Source: Rhynchopus sp. YZ270_cl-10
Taxonomy: Eukaryota; Euglenozoa; Diplonemea; Diplonemida; Diplonemidae
Reading direction: 5' to 3'
DNA length: 64,000 nucleotides
Assembly: GCA_964035575.1 (NCBI GenBank)
Contig: OZ037847.1
Span: 1 to 64,000, forward strand
Both the position numbers and the translations under genes were made by a program. Below the pieces are notes generated by a model. It was not told the DNA's origin. It made no database searches and was given only the letters and a program-made list of their open reading frames with translations. This document shows positions 1 through 10,200 of the stretch, one piece after another. Each line of letters begins with the position of its first letter. Within the stretch, counting starts at the first letter, position 1.

Positions 1-2260
1 GACATCGCAGCTAAAGCGGCGGCATGTTGGTCTCCGGCCTTGACAAGCTTGTTCACGCCGGTGATGACATCGGAGGGAGGAAGAGGTGGCGCCTGTCTCG
101 GACGTACCGCCGCAGATAGTCTTCTGAGCGCCTTCTTTGCCCCCAATACACGGACCGTTGCGACCCCTCTGATCCCTCGCCGCTTGCACTCTCGCAGGAT
201 CTTGCACATGTAGCCTACTACGGAGCGGGGGGCCGCCGTACGTAGCCTGCGGTGCGCGAACTGCAGAAGATGCACTTCCTTGCTCAGATGAGGAGCAGTT
301 GCGCAGCCCCTCAGGAAATCGCTCCACACTCGTTGCACCTCTCCTTGGGTCGTTGGGGCAGTCGCGTGCAGGTGCAGTTCGTCCCACGGAATCCTCTCGT
401 GCATCGCCCTCCCCAGGGCCTTTCCATCCCTGATGGAGAAAAAGTTGTGGTCGACCAAATTGCGGGGACCTCCTTTCGCTCGTGGTAGCCGCGATGCGAA
501 TCTTGTCGTTGGGGAAGGTGGTGGAGACAGATTTGGAGGAGGGCATACGCCCCATCGTAGTGGTGCCGGCTCTTCTTCCGCTTGGTGCAGGCCAACGTGT
601 AGGCTGTCTGGGCGCAAAGCTGCCTTGTTGTTCTTGTTTTGGCGCAAAGCTGCCTTCTTGTTGTTCTCTTTTGGGCGCAAAGCTGCCTTGTTGTTTGGGC
701 GCAAAGCTGCCGAATTGTTGACCTTTTTGTCTTTGTCTTTTATCAGGCGCGAAGCTGCCAAATTGTTTTTGTCTTTGTTGTTGTTGTTGTTGTTGTTGTT
801 GTTTTTGTTCTTGTTTTTGATTTTGATTTTGTTTTTTCTCAGGCGCAACGAAGCAGCCGATGTTTTTTGTCCCAGGTGCACTGAAGCCGCTGGTTCGCTC
901 TCCCACTTCCATCTCTCTCTGGTCAGTGGTGCCGTAGTTACTACCTGCGAGGGGCGTAGGAATGGTTCCGAAAAAACCAGTTCGGGCGTTGGTTGGCACC
1001 TCCTCTGGAGTGCCGCGGCTTGTTTTCTGTTCTCGGACGCTTAGGTGCCCTTCCTCCCTGTGCATGAGATGTCGGAGCCTTTCTCTTCTGTCCAACCCCT
1101 GCTGCTGCCTTCAGGGCGGCTTTCCTGTCCGAGGAGACCCCGTTTGAGGCGGTCATGGATTTGGAGAAGGCCTGGGCCGCCTCCCATCCTTCCTTCGCCC
1201 GGATGCCTAGGTGCATCACAGAGTTGAGGAGACCGGACAGGATGTCGTTCGGTGGGGAACCTTCCAAGATGCTGAACATGATATCCATGCTCGCCTTGAT
1301 GGCATCCCTGGCGTCCCCTTGCTCCCTTGGCAGGTACATCTCGGTGAGGCGGTTGCGGAGGGTAAGCAGCTGTACCTCCGAGAGCTCGTGCCATTTGTCC
1401 GGGACGAGCAGTACATTGTCCACTGTGAGCTTCTTGGTAGGGGCGGAAGCCTCGCCTTCGCTCTCGCTATCCCCGATGCTCGCATCCTTCTTCTCATCCT
1501 CTGACTTGTCCTCATGTGTAGGGAGGGGGGGGGCGGGGGGGGCAGGGTGTTGTGTGTTGGAACGAGGGGTGAAGTGCACGGTGAGGCGTTCGCGCTCCTC
1601 GTCCCTCTCTGCGTCTCTCACGCTCTCCGCCGCAAACGCTTCAGCAACGGTGTTCACGGAGGCGGGAGGGGTAGGCACTTCGGGGGAGTGAGGCAGCTCG
1701 GCGTCGCCCTCCCTCACGACAGCTCCAAAAAGCTCGTCTCCCAGCCTCTTCCGGAGGACTCCAAGGAGCAAAAGAAGACGCAGACAGGGAACATCTGTCC
1801 AGTCCGAGGGCACAGTTCCCGTGACGCGTGCCAACGCAGCGCGCACGTGTTCCTCCCCGAAATCTTCCTTCTCCCCCCGGAAATCCTCAAACGTCCGGAC
1901 GCACAGCGCGCCCGTGACGGACTCCCAGGCGTTTCCCAGTGCAGACTTCACGGCGTCCGACGAATCCGCAACGATGTTCGCAACATCTCGCGACATCCGG
2001 AACGACCGTGACCCACTCTTGGCCCTGAGCGACTCCAGCGCTTCATCCATAGTGGTCATGAGGGCGAGACTGGGGAAACACAACACAAAATACTGATGAA
2101 GGTGGTGGTGAGATTTCCCCGTAACGTCCTCAACCAACCTTGCCGAAGCAAGTGGTAAGCAATAACAACAAAAGGGCACGTAGCAATAGAGAAATGGTAC
2201 GCGCAAAAAAAAAAAAAAAAAAAAAAATATATCCATAGCGAAAAAGGGGGAGGGGGAAAA
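1..2260 (-). mobile_element. Fossil tyrosine-recombinase-type element (DIRS-like or Crypton-like), cut by window edge
   Basis: Reading leftward on the minus strand there is a Gag-like or ORF1-like protein (941-2059), a glutamine-rich stretch with repeated GSFAP motifs (about 600-900), and near the window edge (about 1-350) a segment that resembles the core-binding domain of a tyrosine recombinase, including the tract RQAPPLPPSDVI. A recombinase together with a basic-tailed ORF1 protein suggests DIRS or Crypton kin, but no reverse transcriptase is visible, so the family is uncertain. It looks broken, with a small number of breaks, and it is incomplete because the window ends. Age cannot be judged from one copy. 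Confidence 0.4.
941..2059 (-). CDS. Gag-like/ORF1-like protein of the left-edge element
   Basis: This open frame starts at MTTMDEALESL. I chose that ATG because a good 3' splice signal (pyrimidine tract ending TTTCCCCAG) lies just upstream of it, and the frame further upstream is a poly-F tract encoded by a homopolymer. The N-terminal half is mostly helical and acidic. The middle has a Pro/Glu/Ser linker, followed by a second helical part around VDNVLLVPDKWHELSEVQ. The C-terminus is strongly basic (KRKAP, KRPRTENKPRHSRGG), as expected for nucleic-acid binding. No catalytic motif is visible. I do not recognise a named family. The Gag-like label rests on composition and on the recombinase-like sequence downstream. 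It could instead be a host gene. Confidence 0.45.
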   Translation of the reverse strand: MTTMDEALESLRAKSGSRSFRMSRDVANIVADSSDAVKSALGNAWESVTGALCVRTFEDFRGEKEDFGEEHVRAALARVTGTVPSDWTDVPCLRLLLLLGVLRKRLGDELFGAVVREGDAELPHSPEVPTPPASVNTVAEAFAAESVRDAERDEERERLTVHFTPRSNTQHPAPPAPPLPTHEDKSEDEKKDASIGDSESEGEASAPTKKLTVDNVLLVPDKWHELSEVQLLTLRNRLTEMYLPREQGDARDAIKASMDIMFSILEGSPPNDILSGLLNSVMHLGIRAKEGWEAAQAFSKSMTASNGVSSDRKAALKAAAGVGQKRKAPTSHAQGGRAPKRPRTENKPRHSRGGANQRPNWFFRNHSYAPRR

Positions 2261-2325
2261 GACTTTCTTATTCGCGACATATTTTATCCTAGAGACCCCC
2301 CTGGCGTAGCAAAGCTACTTAAACA

Positions 2326-3202
2326 AGTTTACAGTATGTGGGTGTGTAGTGTGTGTGGTGTGGGTGGCGCACATCTCTATAGTAAAGACTAAAAAACTAG
2401 GGTTTTTTAGGATTTGGTGACGGGCTAAAAAACCTGTCGTTCTTGTGTGACACTTCCATGGAAACGTGATGAGGACCACACTTTTTTTACAGGTGGTTTT
2501 TTTTGTATGGACCTCACACACTGGGCAGGCGGTCAGCTATTCGCTTCCCGCGGGGCGTTCGCGTGCGCGCTTCGCGCGCCCGCTCACGGTAACGTGTACA
2601 AAAAAACCTCACTCATGCCTTCATGAACTGCTTTAAAGGTGGCCTGTAAAAAGTGGTGTTTTTGTGGTAAACTCCAGCTGGTCTGAAGAGTGATCTGACC
2701 ATATTCCCCAGGTATAACTGGTACTCAAAAAGTTCATTAACGAAGGAATCTTGCACTTTTGACCATCACATATTACATGTGTTTTTTCAGGTTTTTCAAT
2801 ACACTTTTGTGTACTGGGAAGCATGCCACAAGTGTCATGTTTTACAAGGTAAAAATGACCAAAAAAGCTGATTTTTGGCCGAATGCCACATGTCATTTGG
2901 CAGTCCATTTTTTGAACAGGACTGTCTTAAATTTTTTTTTTGGGCCTCAATGCCCCCAAACAACACGTTAAGCCCAAAATATTCACTTTTGGATGAGCAA
3001 CTATTTATTTAAAAAAATCGATTTTTTGGTCAAATCCCCTCTGGTGGTGAGGGGGTGTGTGTGTGTGTGTGTGTGGGTGTGTGTGGGTGTGCTGTGTGTG
3101 GGTGTGTAGTGTGTGTGGTGTGGGTGGCGCACATCTCTATAGTAAAGACTAAAAAACTAAGGTTTTTTAGGATTTTTTGGTCAAATCCCCCTGGTGGTGA
3201 GG

Positions 3203-3237
<35 letters not shown>

Positions 3238-4116
3238 TGTGTGTGTGTGGGTGTGTAGTGTGTGTGGTGTGGGTGGCGCACATCTCTATAGTAAAGACTA
3301 AAAAACTAAGGTTTTTTAGGATTTGGTGACGGGCTAAAAAACCTGTCGTTCTTGTGTGACACTTCCATGGAAACGTGATGAGGACCTCACTTTTTTTACA
3401 GGTGGTTTTTTTTGTAAGCACCTCACGCACTGGGCAGGCGGTCAGCTATTCGCTTCCCGCGGGGCGTTCGCGTGCGCGCTTCGCGCGCCCGCTCACGGTA
3501 ACGCATCACAAAAAAACCTCACTCATGCCTTCATGAACTGGCTTTTCAGGTGAAAAGTGCCCTGTTAAAAAGTGGTGTTTTTGTGGTACATGACAGATGG
3601 TCAAAAGAGTGATCTGACCATATTCCCCAGGTATAACTGGTACTCAAAAAGTTCATTAACGAAGGAATCTTGCACTTTTGACCATCACATATTACATGTG
3701 TTTTTTCAGGTTTTTCAATGCACTTTCCTGTACTGGGAAGCATGCCACAAGTGTCATGTTTTACAAGGTAAAAATGACCAAAAAAGCTGATTTTTGGCCG
3801 AATGCCACATGTCATTTGGCAGTCCAATTTCTGAACACGACTGAAAAAAAATTTTTTTTTGGGCCTCAATACCCCCAAACAACACGTTAAGCCCAAAAAA
3901 TTCACTTTTGGATGAGCAACTATTTATTTAAAAAAATCGATTTTTTGGTCAAATCCCCTCTGGATGGTGAGGGGGTGTGTGTGTGTGTGTGTGTGGGTGT
4001 GTGTGGGTGTGCTGTGTGTGGGTGTGTAGTGTGTGTGGTGTGGGTGGCGCACATCTCTATAGTAAAGACTAAAAAACTAAGGTTTTTTAGGATTTCGTCT
4101 TAACATAGTTTTTTGT
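2326..4116. repeat. Composite non-coding repeat array (modules H, I, G), first block
   Basis: Three modules recur. H (about 2414-2625 and 3330-3545) runs from TGACGGGC to GCCCGCTCA and holds the GC-rich hairpin GCGCGCTTCGCGCGC. I (about 2640-3030 and 3546-3945) is AT-rich and ends in TTTATTTAAAAAAATCGAT. G (about 3031-3175, 3176-3325, 3946-4095) is a GT microsatellite closed by CATCTCTATAGTAAAGAC. The order here is G-H-I-G-G-H-I-G. Short frames inside I recur between copies but only because the DNA is repeated. I see no gene. Confidence 0.85.
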
Positions 4117-4263
4117 GTAAAAAAAAATGAACCCCTGTAAAAAAAAATGAACCCCTGTAAAAAAAAATGAACCCCTGTAAAAAAAAATGAACCCCTTGTA
4201 AAAAAAAATGAACCCCTTGTAAAAAAAAATGAACCCCTTGTAAAAAAAAATGAACCCCTAAAA
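4117..4263 (-). repeat. Seven-unit T-run/ACAGGGG tandem array (LINE 5'-type), minus orientation
   Basis: On the minus strand each unit reads as nine T, ACAGGGG (ACAAGGGG in the right-hand units), then TTCA, with a period of 20-21 bp. The innermost unit runs into ACACA, as do the arrays at the 5' ends of LINEs E1 and E2. No LINE body follows it; the array abuts repeat module G. A single unit with the same flank lies at about 33145. Confidence 0.85.
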
Positions 4264-4452
4264 AACATACACGGATGCTGCCAGATCTGGCCAGATCTCC
4301 AGATCTGGGCCGCCCAGATCTGGCCAGATCTGGAAAATTTTTTTTTTTTTTTGAAAAAAAAATTTTTCCCAGACGTCCCAGATCTGGCCAGATCTGGCCA
4401 GATCTGGCCAAATCTGGGAGATCTGGGACGTCTGGGAAAATTTTTTTTTCCA
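4264..4452. repeat. Foldback block built of the palindrome CCAGATCTGG
   Basis: Overlapping copies of the self-complementary decamer CCAGATCTGG lie on both sides of a T-run/A-run hairpin (about 4336-4370), so the block can fold on itself. A sister block lies at 18291-18437. Confidence 0.75.
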
Positions 4453-4461
4453 GGTACCCCA

Positions 4462-5815
4462 ATGACATAACGAAGTATCGCTTGAAGTACCGTTCAATAT
4501 ACGTTGCTCGTGTGTGCAAGTTACGAAGTAGGACACACAAGGTATATCAAACGATAAATCAATCAGATAAAACGTTACATCATCGGAAAATTGTTGGCAC
4601 CGCCGCCCTGTCTTCGTATTTATTACGTCGACAGGCCAAACAGCGTTGGGCTCAGAAGAAGCAGTGCAAAACACTGGGGATCAACATGAGAACCAACTCC
4701 CAACAACACAGGCTACCGAAGTAGCAGGTGGGGTGTTGCGGGTGTTTGGGGTGAAAGAAAATCGATTTTGGTAAGTTCCAGCAGAAAATTCTTAAGTTTG
4801 CACAATTGAGAAGGGTGTTACCACTGCCTAATAAACTTCGAACATGTGAACCGGTAAGGTCGAGAAGGGTGGACACGGCATACAAGTACAAGTACAAGTA
4901 AGACGTACCTTCTACAAAGGCTGAATTCGCAATTCTTAAGGGATTGAATTCAGCCCCCACGTGGTGTTTTTGAGAAAATCATTCCATGGTATACAGCTAA
5001 TGGTTCCCGAAGAATGATTCGCCCCTCCTCGTTCATGCAAACTTAAGAAAATTCTGAAGTAACTACAACCTGGCGTGCGGGTACAGATGCATTGCTTTGT
5101 TCTTTCCTCAAAGTCATGTGTGATCTCTCGGGTCTGTACTAAAGTCAGTGTTTAGATAAGCATCCACTTGACTCGTTCTAACAACCGTCGAAATCTAGAA
5201 CAAAACAATACACTGCCCCTTCTCACACCAAGCCGCCATGCTTCAAGAGCATGCCCTGGGCAAAAATTACTCTGACAAAAATTGGTTTTCTGGGGGAACG
5301 CAATATTTTCTTGTGCCTAGTCCTCCGCAAGAGCAGAGGACAGACTTTCCGGATCCCGAAGTCGAATTTCTTGCACTAGCTATGCTCCCTGGGCTAAATG
5401 GCTATAGCAGTGACTGACTAAGAGTTTCATAATAATTAGGGTGGTCTATGGGGTGGGTTAATGGAAAAGTTGGTATATAAACCCGACTTTTACGATCGCC
5501 ACCTGGTTTTGAAATAATTGCACCAGCTCTTCCGTCGGCACTGCTTCGCAGTCACGATGAAGGGTCGTCGGTTCGGGTACCTGTTAAGAGAAATTGAATG
5601 TAAAAGTAGAGACTACAACAAAAAAAACAAACAAGAAGCCGCGCCGTACCCCTTAAACGTAAAAGTGACATTTTTGTTGACAAAAAAAAAAAAAAAATAG
5701 CTAAAAAAATAGCGGACATGTCGAAAAGGGAGAAAACCGGGGGGTTAAAAACATACCTTGCACTCGGCCCACTCTCCAGGTACAAAGAACATCACTGCAC
5801 GACAAACCCACTACT
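4462..5815. repeat. Dispersed 1.35-kb repeat, copy 1
   Basis: This stretch matches 45291-46775 with scattered substitutions and small indels, from GACATAACGAAGTATCGC on the left to GAACATCACTGCACGA on the right. It contains two hairpins kept in both copies (5234-5256 and 5320-5341) and, on the minus strand, an exon-like piece ending VPEPTTLHRD. No long open frame is present. It could be a non-autonomous element or an old segmental duplicate of a gene region. Confidence 0.7.
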
Positions 5816-6600
5816 ACGATAGAAAATAACTATTTTTTACCAGGTCGTTTTATTGATGAGTGTTTTCTGAGTGCACACTCAGTGGGGACAAAATGCAACA
5901 CTTACCGAAAAAATTCTCCAATCGGACAAAAACCTTTCTAAACACCCAAAAAAAAACACCTCAGTCCACATCCGCTGGGGTCGCGAGATGGAAATATATG
6001 GTTTTACAGCTTTTAGGGGGTCTAGCGTGGGTCCCAGATGCATTTTGCAACGGGTCTGTGTGTGCCTCAACCGCTTCACAGTACCCTTTTTTGTAACTGA
6101 AAACGACGCATCCTGTACCTAAGTGCACTGAAGCCTTGCTTGCGTCCTCCTTCGTGGTTTTGGGCGTTCGCACGCGAGAATCATTATCGCATTCTCACAT
6201 GTAATTCTCGCATCACGGAGAGGATTTTAGCGTCACGTGACCACAAAAAAAGTGCACAAAATTAGTTTGGTCAAAAATCACCTTGCACTTGTGAAGGAAT
6301 TGCTAAGGAAATGTGAAATATGCGTGTTTTGGTACACAAAAGTGCGTTTTGGGTGGTTCTGAAGGGTCAAAACACCAAAAAAATGCGTTTTTTTGCATTT
6401 TTGGTCACCCAAGGACCCACTATTTTGGTTGATATTTTTTTTTTCCCTTTGCGAAAAAATACCCAAAAATCACGGCTATAAAAACGCTAAGGAAAAATCG
6501 ATATTCATTTTTTTTGGCAGAGAAGTGCGTTTTAGGCGCCCACAGATGGTCAAAACATCAAAAATTTTGTGTTTTTGGCATCTGGACACCCAAGGACCCA
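5816..6600. repeat. AT-rich intergenic DNA with dispersed repeats
   Basis: About 5880-6090 is a diverged copy of 51340-51545 (shared AAAATGCAACACTTACC). About 6168-6235 resembles the GCGAGAAT-type foldback at 49.6 kb. CAAGGACCCACTAT occurs twice (about 6405 and 6590). No gene is supported. Confidence 0.6.
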
Positions 6601-6610
6601 CTATCAGGGG
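6601..6610. other. Left target-site duplication of LINE E1
   Basis: CTATCAGGGG here is repeated exactly at 17850-17859, directly after the E1 poly(A) tail. The two copies bracket E1 and fix its ends. Confidence 0.85.
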
Positions 6611-6676
6611 ACCATTTTTTACAGGGGACCATTTTTTACAGGGGACCATTTTTTACAGGGGACCATTTTTTACACA
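6611..6676 (+). promoter_or_regulatory. 5'-terminal tandem array of E1 (four 17-bp units)
   Basis: Four copies of ACCATTTTTTACAGGGG begin directly after the target duplication. The last T-run passes into ACACATTACAAC. By position it is the start of the element and may act like promoter monomers or as a row of splice acceptors (pyrimidine run, ACAG, G). The function is inferred. Confidence 0.7.
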
Positions 6677-6863
6677 TTACAACACACTTGTCCTTTCTTT
6701 TTACCCTCCCTCCCTCCCCCTTTCCTTTGTTTTATTGTGAGCCTTGTACGCCTCCACGGGGCGGTCCCTGGGCAACGGTTGAGGAGTGCAGGCCGGCGAA
6801 GCGCAAGGAGTAGTGTGTCTTGTCCTTCTTTGTTTTCGTTTTTTGGTTTTTGCTTTTTTAAAA

Positions 6864-7052
6864 ATGAGGAGGAAGGCCCTTTTGGGGGCGTTGTGGGTGG
6901 TGCTGCATGTCTGCATCAGCAACAGCAGCAGGTGCTACACCAACAGCAGCAGCAACAGCAGCAACAGCAGCAACAGCAGCAACAGCAGCAACAGCAGCAA
7001 CAGCAGCAACAGCAGCAACAGCAGCAACAGCAGCAACAGCAGCAACAGCAAG

Positions 7053-7086
<34 letters not shown>

Positions 7087-7120
7087 GCAACAACAGCAAC
7101 AGCAGCAACAGCAGCAACAT

Positions 7121-7161
<41 letters not shown>

Positions 7162-7206
7162 GGTGCTACACCAACAGCAGCAGCAACAACATATGCCACA
7201 CCAGCT

Positions 7207-7239
<33 letters not shown>

Positions 7240-10200
7240 ACAGCAGCAACAGCAGCAACAGCAGCAACAGCAGCAACAGCAGCAACAGCAGCAACAGCAG
7301 CAACAGCAGCAACAGCAGCAACAGCAGCAACAGCAGCAACAACATAAGCTGCATCAACAGCAGTAGCAGGAGCACCAACAGCAGGAGCGGCAGCTTCCTA
7401 TGCTACAACAGCTTCCTCATCAGTGGCAGGAGCCCCATTCCCCCCCTTTTTTACCCCAAAAAGAGGCCTCTTGAGCCCAACAACCCAAGCAGCTGCAGCT
7501 TTGATAGCAGCAACAAAAACGTGTGTGGAGGCAACAAAGTAAAGAACTGTTGTCATAACAACCCACACCCCCCTTCCCCCCATGATATCCCCAAAAAGAG
7601 GCAATGTATGCCCAACCACATCAGTGGCTGCAACTGTGATAGCAGCAAAAACGAAATCTTCGGAGTCCTGGGTGGGGTCCCAGTATCACCCCTGGTGTGC
7701 AGCAGCAGCAGTTCCAAAGGCCTTTACAGCAGCAGTTCCAACAGCAGGCTCTACAGCTTTTTCACCAGCAGTTCCAAAGGCTTCTGCAGCAGCGGTTCCA
7801 ACAGCAGGTCCAACAGCAGGCACAACAGCAGTTTAAACAGCAGTTCCAACGGCTTCTGCAGCAGCAAGAGCGTTTCCAAAAGCAGTTCCAGCAGCAGTTC
7901 CAGCAGCAGTTCCAACAGCAGGCACAACAGCAGTTTCAACTGCAGTTCCAAAGACTTCTGCAGCAGCAGCTCCAACAGCAGGTCCAACAGCAGGCACAAC
8001 AGCAGTTTCAACAGCAGTTCCAATGGCTTCTGCGGCAGCAGCTCCAACGGCGGGTCCAGCAGCGTCTCCAACAGCAGTTCCAGCAGCAGTTCCAACAGCA
8101 GGCACAACAGCAGTGTAAACAGCAGTTCCAATGGCTTCTGCAGCAGCAGTTCCAACAGCGTTTCCAAAAGCAGTTCCAGCAACAGGCACAACAGCAGTTT
8201 CATCAGCAGTTCCAAGGACTTCTGCGGCAGCAGCTCTAACGGCAGGTCCAACAGCAGTTCCAACAGCAGGCTTAACAGCAGTTTTAACAGCAGTTCCAAA
8301 GACTTCTGCAGCAGCGGTTCCAACAGCAGGTCCAACAGCGTCTCCAAAAGCAGTTCCAGCAGCAGTTCCAACAGCAGGCACAACAGCAGTTTCAACTGCA
8401 GTTCCAAAGACTTCGGCAGCAGCAGCTCCAACAGCAGGTCCAACAGCAGGCTTAGCAGCAGTTTCAACAGCAGTTCCAAAGACTTCTGCAGCAGCGTTTC
8501 CAACAGCCGTTCCAGCAGCAGTTCCAGCAGCAGTTCCAACAGCAGGCACAACAGCAGTTTAAACAGCAGTTCCAATGGCTTCTGCAGCAGCAGTTCCAAC
8601 AGCGTTTCCAAAAGCAGTTCCAGCAACAGGCACAACAGCAGGCACAACAGCAGTTTCATCAGCAGTTCCAAGGACTTCTGCGGCAGCAGCTCTAACGGCA
8701 GGTCCAACAGCAGTTCCAACAGCAGGCTTAACAGCAGTTTTAACAGCAGTTCCAAAGACTTCTGCAGCAGCGGTTCCAACAGCAGGTCCAACAGCGTCTC
8801 CAAAAGCAGTTCCAGCAGCAGTTCCAACATCAGGCACAACAGCAGTTTCAACTGCAGTTCCATAGACTTCTGCAGCAGCAGTTCCAACAGCGTTTCCAAA
8901 AGCAGTTCCAGCAACAGGCACAACAGCAGGCACAACAGCAGTTTCATCAGCAGTTCCAAGGACTTCTGCGGCAGCAGCTCTAACGGCAGGTCCAACAGCA
9001 GTTCCAACAGCAGGCTTAACAGCAGTTTTAACAGCAGTTCCAAAGACTTCTGCAGCAGCGGTTCCAACAGCAGGTCCAACAGCGTCTCCAAAAGCAGTTC
9101 CAGCAGCAGTTCCAACAGCAGGTCCAACAGCAGCACCAACATCAACAGCAGACGCAGCAACAACAACTTAGGGGGTGGTGAGCGAGGTATGCTGGTGTTC
9201 GGGGTCAGCCTTGAGGGGCGAGAAGGACAGAGTGGCTGTGTGATGATGCGGGTGTGGCAAAAGGGGTGTGTACAGATAGAGTTTTGGTTCGACTGGTGGT
9301 GCAACCTCTGGGAGGTCTTCACCTCCTTGCGTCAACCTGACCCCTGCTGGGTAGTCGAGGCACCTGAGTGGGGAGTGTTTGTGTCGTTCGCGGTCCTGGA
9401 TCTGTGGAAGGACAGACGCGCCCCTACCCTCAGTCATCTCATTTTGTGGCTAGTGGGCAGGAGGACCAGGAGGACGCGACGAGGACACCGGTCCTTGAAC
9501 TGGACCAAGTCACAGGCGGGCAGGCTCCGTCGGCGCAAGGCGCCCTGCAATCGTCCGCCCTCTCCGGCAGCGCACCCAGTTTTCCGCAGGATCAGGGTCG
9601 CCGATGCGTTGAGAGGTGCTTTGCAGTGTGTGGCCATCTGGGTTCTGGTTTTTGTGGGGTCTGAGCTTGGGAGGTCAGCGCCACATGTTTTGGGTTGCGC
9701 GCTTTTTCGGGACGCGGAGGTGCTGGGGGTGGGTGTGCTGCGGGGACTGTGCCGCGTTCGGAGAGGATGGCGGTGGCTGGAAGGGGCGAGCGAGCGAGTG
9801 CGCCGATGGACCGGAGGGATCCGAGTGGCTGCCAGCTTGGTGAGGGCCAGTGTGATGGGGGTGGGTCAGTTGTCGGTGTGTGCAGCCGAGTGGGTGTGGG
9901 TTGCATGGTCCGCAGGTGGTTGTTTGGCGGGTTTTGTGGCACTGGTCGGCGTCGCGCGCCCACTTGGCTGGGTTCTTCTCTTGGAGGTGCGCCGTGTGGC
10001 AGCACGCAGGTGGACTCGTAGGATCGGGATGGCATTTGGCATGCTGGTGGTGTCCCTACTGGTCTTGCTGTCGCTGTTGTGGCGAGCGGTGACGCCCTGG
10101 GACCTGCGCCCTGCCCCTGCGGATCCGGAGCACCCGATCAGCTTGTCCCCGTTTGCGTTGACCGGTGGGTGCGCAAACGTGAACGCTCCTGCGTATACAG

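Noticed and set aside
2633-4103. Recurrent small proteins such as MTITYYMCFFRFFN and the His/Thr-rich frames
   Set aside because: Each copy of modules I and G yields the same frames on either strand; conservation follows DNA duplication and nothing indicates coding.
6569-7366. PolyGln protein frame over the CAG tract
   Set aside because: It is the out-of-phase reading of the E1 repeat. The Asn/Ser frame continues into the OTU and RT domains and is shared with E2.
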